DNA of 64,000 nt from Saccharopolyspora hordei (GTDB lineage: Bacteria > Actinomycetota > Actinomycetes > Mycobacteriales > Pseudonocardiaceae): the NCBI RefSeq assembly GCF_013410345.1, contig NZ_JACCFJ010000001.1, positions 2,703,001-2,767,000 of the forward strand, in the 5' to 3' direction. This document shows, in pieces, positions 59,749-64,000 of the stretch; position 1 is the stretch's first letter; each line of letters opens with the position of its first letter. The notes beneath the pieces were generated by a model. It made no database searches, had not been told where the DNA came from, and worked only from the letters and a program-made list of their open reading frames with translations. A program made the translations under genes and the position numbers.

Positions 59749-60431
59749 CCGACCTGGCGGACCTGACCTGGCCCGACCTCGCCGCCCCGGCCCTGCTGGC
59801 GGTGCCGGTGGGGGCGACCGAGCAGCACGGGCCCCACCTGCCCCTCACCGTGGACACCGAGATCGCGGTGGCCCTGTGCCGGCGGCTGGCCAGGGCCCGC
59901 CCGGTCCTGGTGGCCCCGCCGGTGGCCTACGGGTCGAGCGGCGAGCACGCGGGCTTCCCCGGGACCCTGTCGATCGGCCGGCGCGCGGTGGAGCTGCTCC
60001 TGGTGGAGCTGGTGCGCTCCGCGGACGCCCACGCCGGGGTCGTGCTGGTCTCGGCCCACGGCGGCAACGCGGAGCCGGTGGGGCGGGCGGTGCGCACCCT
60101 GCGCGCGGAGGGCCGCCGGGTCCTCGCCTGGTCGCCCCCGGGCAGGCCCGACGACACCCACGCGGGCCGCACCGAGACCTCGGTGATGCTGGCCCTGCGC
60201 CCCGCAGCCGTGCACCTCGACCGAGCGGAGCCTGGCGTGACGGCCCCGCTGCCGGACCTGCTGCCCACCCTCCGCGCGGGAGGCCTGGCGGCGGTGACCC
60301 CCAACGGCGTCCTCGGCGACCCCCGGGGCGCGAGCCCGGAGGAGGGCGAGCGGACCCTCGCGGGCTGGACCACCGCCCTCACTGCCGCTGTCGACGCCTG
60401 GACCTGCGACAACGCCGAAGGAGGGGGGTAG
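59745..60431 (+). CDS. mftE: MftE, mycofactocin creatininase-family peptidase
   Basis: This 228-residue protein has creatininase-family metal ligands: VGATEQHGPHLPLTVDTEIA (Glu, His, Asp), GSSGEHAGFPGTLSI, VSAHGGNAEP and the Glu in AGRTETSVML. It releases the cross-linked Val-Tyr dipeptide from the matured MftA. GTG 59745 overlaps the mftF stop. It is the last gene of the operon, 54 bases ahead of a tRNA gene. Confidence 0.95.
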   Translation: MTDLADLTWPDLAAPALLAVPVGATEQHGPHLPLTVDTEIAVALCRRLARARPVLVAPPVAYGSSGEHAGFPGTLSIGRRAVELLLVELVRSADAHAGVVLVSAHGGNAEPVGRAVRTLRAEGRRVLAWSPPGRPDDTHAGRTETSVMLALRPAAVHLDRAEPGVTAPLPDLLPTLRAGGLAAVTPNGVLGDPRGASPEEGERTLAGWTTALTAAVDAWTCDNAEGGG

Positions 60432-60485
60432 ATGATCGCCCGTTCGGCGGTGCGGTAAGCTGTCGGCACACCCCAAGAGGTGAGT

Positions 60486-60559
<74 letters not shown>

Positions 60560-60567
60560 CGGAGCGA

Positions 60568-60600
60568 GGAGCCCGCCGACCAGAGGTCGGCGGGCTCCTT
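60568..60600 (+). terminator. Strong hairpin after tRNA-Pro
   Basis: The 14-base perfect stem GGAGCCCGCCGACC / GGTCGGCGGGCTCC has a 3-base loop and is followed by TT. It ends the tRNA transcript and probably the mft operon read-through. Confidence 0.85.
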
Positions 60601-60747
60601 CGCGTGGGGCACGTGACCACGTCCACCCGTCGTACCGCTGGCGGGGACAGCCGGGGGACCAGCGTTGCCACCGCGTCGCCACGTCGGTGATCGAGTGGAG
60701 CCGAGACCCGACGCCGGTGAGTCACCTCAGTTCAGTGTGACGCTCGA

Positions 60748-62157
60748 TCAGGTGGTCGACCGGGCACGCCGCTGTGGCTCGTTGCGCTGCACCGCTGAGC
60801 CGTCGAGTCGGGTCCGGTAGCTCGGGTTCGCGACCGCCAGCCGCTCGGCGGCGCCGCGGGCGATGAGGGCCGCCACCTCGGGTTTGTCGACGTCGACGCT
60901 GCCGGAGCGGATCGCCAGGGCGAGTTCGGCTTCGTCGGTGAAGCCGTTGTCCCGCAGGGCGCGGGCGTGCTGGGTGCGGGCGGAGGTGCCGCGGCGCCAC
61001 TCGCGCTGGGCGGTCGACAGCACGTTGGCGGCGATCTTGGCGCGGTAGCGGGTGACCGGGTCGGCGTCCCGCGTGGCCTCGGTGACGAAGTCCTCGACCG
61101 CGCCGAGGAGTTCGCCCAGGTGCGGGCGGCCGTACAGGTCTTCCGGTGGTTCGTCGTCCTCGACGTCCGGCACGTCGGAGCCGGGCCAGTCGAAGGCTTC
61201 GAGCAGGTCGTGCTCGCACTCGGCGACACGTCGGCCGATCGCGAGCAGTTCCAGCCGGTTCTCCGGGTTGCTGTCGGCGCGAGCGGCCTGGTCGCGGCAG
61301 ATCACCGCCCACTTGAGGGAACCGAAGACCTCCCACCACCGCACTGTCGCGGGGTCCGGTTCGCGCCCGCCGCCGTCCCGGTAGCCGCGGAAGAGGTCCT
61401 CGCGGCTGCCGAAACCGCCTGCGGGCTCGGGAGAGCCGAAGCGCCAGCTGGGCGTGCACAACCACCCCAGGTCCTCCATCGGGTCGCCGAGGTGCACCAG
61501 CTCCCAGTCGAGGACCGCTGCGAGGCCTTCCGGGGTGACGAGCAGGTTGCCGGTGCGGAAGTCGCCGTGCACCACGGTGCGCTGCGCAAACCGGGGACGG
61601 TTGTCGAACAGCCAGCGGAAGGCCAGGTCCAGCGTCGGAACGGGCCTGCCCTGGCGGACGTACTTGTCGAAGCAGTCCTCCAGCGGCTCGGGCCGCGGCA
61701 GATCCGGGACCCGCTCCGGGGCCATGGTGTGGATGCGCGCGAGAGTCCGGCCCATCTGGTAGGCCATCCGTGCTCGCGCGTCGCGGTACCGGTCGTCGCG
61801 GAACAACCTCCGGGGCACGGCTTCTCCCGCGACGTGCCCCATGATCAGGTAGGAGCCGCCGATGTCGGTCCTCGGTGCCTCGCCGCTGGAGTCGACCACG
61901 TCGGGCACCGGCACGCCGGCGCGGGCCGCTTCGCGCAACGCCGCCGCTTCGAGGGCCATCCGGGCTGGGTTCTCCTCCGCCGGCGGGTCCCGGCGGAGCA
62001 CCAGCCTGCGGGGCTGCCCGCCGGGAGTCGTGACCTCGAACTCCCAGGTGTCCCGGCTCGCTCCGCCGGTCAGCTTGCGGAGCCCCGAGACGACGACCTC
62101 GGTCCCGGACAGCCGTCCGAGCCGGTCGGCGAGTGCCCGTTCCAGGTCGGCGGTCAT
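60748..62157 (-). CDS. APH-family kinase fused to DUF6285-like tail
   Basis: This 469-residue protein has an aminoglycoside-phosphotransferase-like kinase domain (residues 1-330): GGASRDTWEFEV for the nucleotide, VVHGDFRTGNLLV with the catalytic Asp, and VLDWELVHLGDP for metal. Residues about 345-455 (EDLYGRPHLGELLGAVEDF to VANPSYRTR) resemble DUF6285, which is often a separate gene next to such kinases. It overlaps tetR by four bases. With the acyl-CoA dehydrogenase of this operon it recalls the APH and ACAD halves of ACAD10/11, which process 4-hydroxyacyl-CoA through phosphorylation. That function is inferred. Confidence 0.82.
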   Translation of the reverse strand: MTADLERALADRLGRLSGTEVVVSGLRKLTGGASRDTWEFEVTTPGGQPRRLVLRRDPPAEENPARMALEAAALREAARAGVPVPDVVDSSGEAPRTDIGGSYLIMGHVAGEAVPRRLFRDDRYRDARARMAYQMGRTLARIHTMAPERVPDLPRPEPLEDCFDKYVRQGRPVPTLDLAFRWLFDNRPRFAQRTVVHGDFRTGNLLVTPEGLAAVLDWELVHLGDPMEDLGWLCTPSWRFGSPEPAGGFGSREDLFRGYRDGGGREPDPATVRWWEVFGSLKWAVICRDQAARADSNPENRLELLAIGRRVAECEHDLLEAFDWPGSDVPDVEDDEPPEDLYGRPHLGELLGAVEDFVTEATRDADPVTRYRAKIAANVLSTAQREWRRGTSARTQHARALRDNGFTDEAELALAIRSGSVDVDKPEVAALIARGAAERLAVANPSYRTRLDGSAVQRNEPQRRARSTT

Positions 62158-62831
62158 GTGGTCTCCCCTCGGTACCCCACGGTGTCGAGCGCGATCTGCT
62201 GGTACCGGCTCACCACGTCCTCGACACCGAGCCGGCCGGTCGGCCGGTACCACGTGGCCACCGCGGTGCACGCGGTGACGATGAACCGCGCGGCGTCGAC
62301 GGGCGTGGCCGTGGTGAACGCGCCCGTCTCGACGCCGTGGAGCACGACGCGGTCGAACATCCGCTGCTGGGCGTCGCGCTTGCTGATGACCGGTTCGAGT
62401 GCCGTGGGTTCGAGGCTGCGCAGTTCGGTGTTGCCGAGCAGGCTCTCGAACGGGTACTGGGCGTGGGACCGGACGTGCACACCCACGATCGCGCGCAGGC
62501 GGTCCGCCGGATCGCTGCCTGCCCGGAACAGCGTGTCCTCGGTCGCGGTGACGAGGTCGTCCATCACGCGCTTGAGGATCAGCAGCAGCAGGTCGTGCTT
62601 GGAGCCGAAGTGCGTGTAGAGGGAACCGACGGCGAGGCCTGCCGCGGTCGTGATGTCACGCACCGAGCTGCCGTGGTAGCCCTTCTCGGCCATGACGTGG
62701 ATCGCGGCGTCGATGAGGTCCGCCGCTGAGGGATCGTCGGTGTCCCGCACGACCGGACTGCGCGGACGGTGCGACGTCGTCCTCGCCGCGCCCACTCGTC
62801 GCTCCGACGGACTCACCGCGGACCCGCTCAC
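62154..62831 (-). CDS. TetR-family transcriptional regulator
   Basis: This 225-residue TetR protein has a helix-turn-helix around DLIDAAIHVMAEKGYHGSSVRDITTAAGLAVGSLYTHFGSKHDLL, preceded by an unusually long basic N-terminus of about 35 residues. GTG 62831 overlaps the acyl-CoA dehydrogenase stop by four bases (GTGA). Being coupled between two catabolic genes, it probably controls its own operon in response to an acyl-CoA. Confidence 0.85.
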   Translation of the reverse strand: MSGSAVSPSERRVGAARTTSHRPRSPVVRDTDDPSAADLIDAAIHVMAEKGYHGSSVRDITTAAGLAVGSLYTHFGSKHDLLLLILKRVMDDLVTATEDTLFRAGSDPADRLRAIVGVHVRSHAQYPFESLLGNTELRSLEPTALEPVISKRDAQQRMFDRVVLHGVETGAFTTATPVDAARFIVTACTAVATWYRPTGRLGVEDVVSRYQQIALDTVGYRGETT

Positions 62832-64000
62832 CGCTTCCCGCCGATGAAGCCGAAGAGGTGCCCGGCGACCTTGCGCACCTGGATCTCCTCGGCCCCCTCG
62901 GTGATGCGGTAGCGCCGGTGGTGGCGGTAGATGTGCTCGAACGGCAGGTGCCGGCTGTACCCCATGCCGCCGTGGACCTGCATGGCCCGGTCGGCGGCCT
63001 CGCACACCAGGCGGTTGGCCCGGTAGTTGCACATCGACACGCGGTCCGAGACGGCCATGTGCGAGCGGGTGTCGAGGTCGTGCGCGGTGGCGCGGACGAA
63101 CTGCCGCAGCATCGCGGCATCGGTGTGCAGTTCCACCAACGGCCACTGGATCGCCTGCCGCTGGGCGAGCGGCTGGCCGAACGTCACGCGCTGTCGTGCG
63201 TGCTCGACGGTCTGGTCGATGCAGTACTGCGCGGCACCGAGGCTGGACGCGGCCTGGCGGATGCGGTTCTCGTGCACGAACCGCTGCGCGATCTCCAGCC
63301 CTCGCCCCTCTTCACCGAGGATCGCGCTGTCGGGGACGCGGACGTCGTGCAGCGTCACGTCGGCGTGGTCGGTCGGCATGGTGAACGTCCACCGGAACAG
63401 GCCGACGGAGAAACCGGGGGAGTCGACCGGGACGATGAACGCGGTGATGCCGCGCGCATCACCAGGATTTCCGCTGGTGCGGGCGAAGACCAGGTCGTGC
63501 GTCGCCACGTGCATCCCGGTGTTCCAGCGCTTCGCCCCGTTGATGACCCAGTCGCCGCCCTGGCGCTCCGCGGTGGTCTCCATCCAGGTCGCGTCGGAGC
63601 CGTGGTCGGGTTCGGTGAGGCCGAACCCCATCCCGCGCTCACCGGTGATCATCGCTTCGCAGAACTCACTGCGCTGTTCGTCGGTGCCGAACTCCCACAC
63701 CAGGTGCACCCCGGGGAAGTTGCCCACGACCGAGGACTCGTCCTGGAGGTCGTTGTGCAGGCCGAGACCGCGGTGGGCGAGGTGCTCGCGCACGACCGCC
63801 ATCTCCAGGTTGCTGGCCTCGGCTCCGCCCAGCGCCGCGGGCAGATCGCGCCGCAGGAAACCGGCCCGGTCCGCCCGCCGCCGCATCTCACCGAGCAGCT
63901 CGTGCCACTCCTCGCGGGGCAGGCCGCCGCGCTCGAAGTCGGTGCGCGCCCACTCCCGCCGGTGGTCGAAGAACCGCTCGTTGTCGTCGGACTCCTGCAG
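62828..64000 (-). CDS. Acyl-CoA dehydrogenase (ACAD10/11-like), truncated by window edge
   Basis: At least 390 residues are present and the frame is open to the right edge, so the true start lies outside; an internal ATG at 63886 is not the start. Family signatures are GFGLTEPDHGSDATWMETTAERQGG, KRWNTGMH and the C-terminal QVHGGMGYSRHLPFEHIYRHHRRYRITEGAEEIQVRKV. The first visible residues, LQESDDNERFFDHRREWARTDF, fit the family N-terminal helix. The layout is that of the large ACAD branch including ACAD10/11. It is followed by tetR and the kinase gene. Confidence 0.87.
   Translation of the reverse strand: MQESDDNERFFDHRREWARTDFERGGLPREEWHELLGEMRRRADRAGFLRRDLPAALGGAEASNLEMAVVREHLAHRGLGLHNDLQDESSVVGNFPGVHLVWEFGTDEQRSEFCEAMITGERGMGFGLTEPDHGSDATWMETTAERQGGDWVINGAKRWNTGMHVATHDLVFARTSGNPGDARGITAFIVPVDSPGFSVGLFRWTFTMPTDHADVTLHDVRVPDSAILGEEGRGLEIAQRFVHENRIRQAASSLGAAQYCIDQTVEHARQRVTFGQPLAQRQAIQWPLVELHTDAAMLRQFVRATAHDLDTRSHMAVSDRVSMCNYRANRLVCEAADRAMQVHGGMGYSRHLPFEHIYRHHRRYRITEGAEEIQVRKVAGHLFGFIGGKR

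Overview
The window is about 72% GC chromosomal DNA, densely packed with operons whose genes overlap by ATGA or GTGA. GTG starts are common, some promoters look leaderless, and a complete mycofactocin locus is present. Together these indicate an actinomycete. A Pseudonocardiaceae or Saccharopolyspora-like genus is my best guess; this is a judgement from general style, not a database match.

Layout, left to right. (1) 1-2.0 kb: a membrane NERD nuclease-like protein and a dienelactone hydrolase. (2) 2.0-6.6 kb, minus strand: a catabolic operon gntR-solA-SSS symporter-dadA-like, probably for an N-methylated or D-amino acid. A CaiB/BaiF CoA-transferase diverges from it. (3) 7.9-15.0 kb, minus strand: a six-gene acid-degradation operon with an MHS permease, acyl-CoA dehydrogenase, ADP-forming type CoA ligase, DUF35-type Zn-ribbon/OB protein, thiolase-fold protein and SDR, with a divergent LysR regulator. 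The thiolase-fold protein appears to lack the usual nucleophilic Cys, so with its OB-fold partner it looks more like an Ltp2-type retro-aldolase. (4) 16-24 kb: an MFS permease, an altronate/galactarate-type dehydratase with a GntP permease, then a CoA-transferase/HMG-CoA-lyase-like/IclR operon. (5) 24-35.7 kb: a thioesterase, secreted M14 peptidase, SixA phosphatase, two GNATs, an SDR with a probable 3' frameshift, an Nramp-like transporter without the metal motif, an orphan molybdenum hydroxylase large subunit, and a CGNR regulator divergent from an alpha/beta hydrolase. (6) 35.9-46.6 kb: a GH116-type glycosidase with an inserted beta-sandwich, a second MHS permease, Nudix, Y-family polymerase, TetR/MpaB pair, Tat-exported phosphoesterase and universal stress protein.

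(7) 46.9-60.4 kb is the most interesting part: an NDMA-type alcohol dehydrogenase, divergent mftR, then one tightly coupled plus-strand operon mftA-mftB-mftC-OYE1-OYE2-EtfA-FixC-FixX-EtfB-SDR-mftF-mftE. MftABC, MftE and MftF build and glycosylate the peptide-derived redox cofactor. The alcohol dehydrogenase and the SDR are probable cofactor users. The ETF/FixCX and OYE genes look like an electron outlet and further redox clients. The usual mftD is not in this locus. A palindrome sits between the -35 and -10 of the mftA promoter and probably binds MftR.

(8) 60.4-64 kb: tRNA-Pro(GGG) with a strong terminator, then a minus-strand operon of an acyl-CoA dehydrogenase (cut by the window edge), TetR, and an APH-type kinase fused to a DUF6285-like tail. 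The kinase plus dehydrogenase pair resembles a split version of the ACAD10/ACAD11 architecture.
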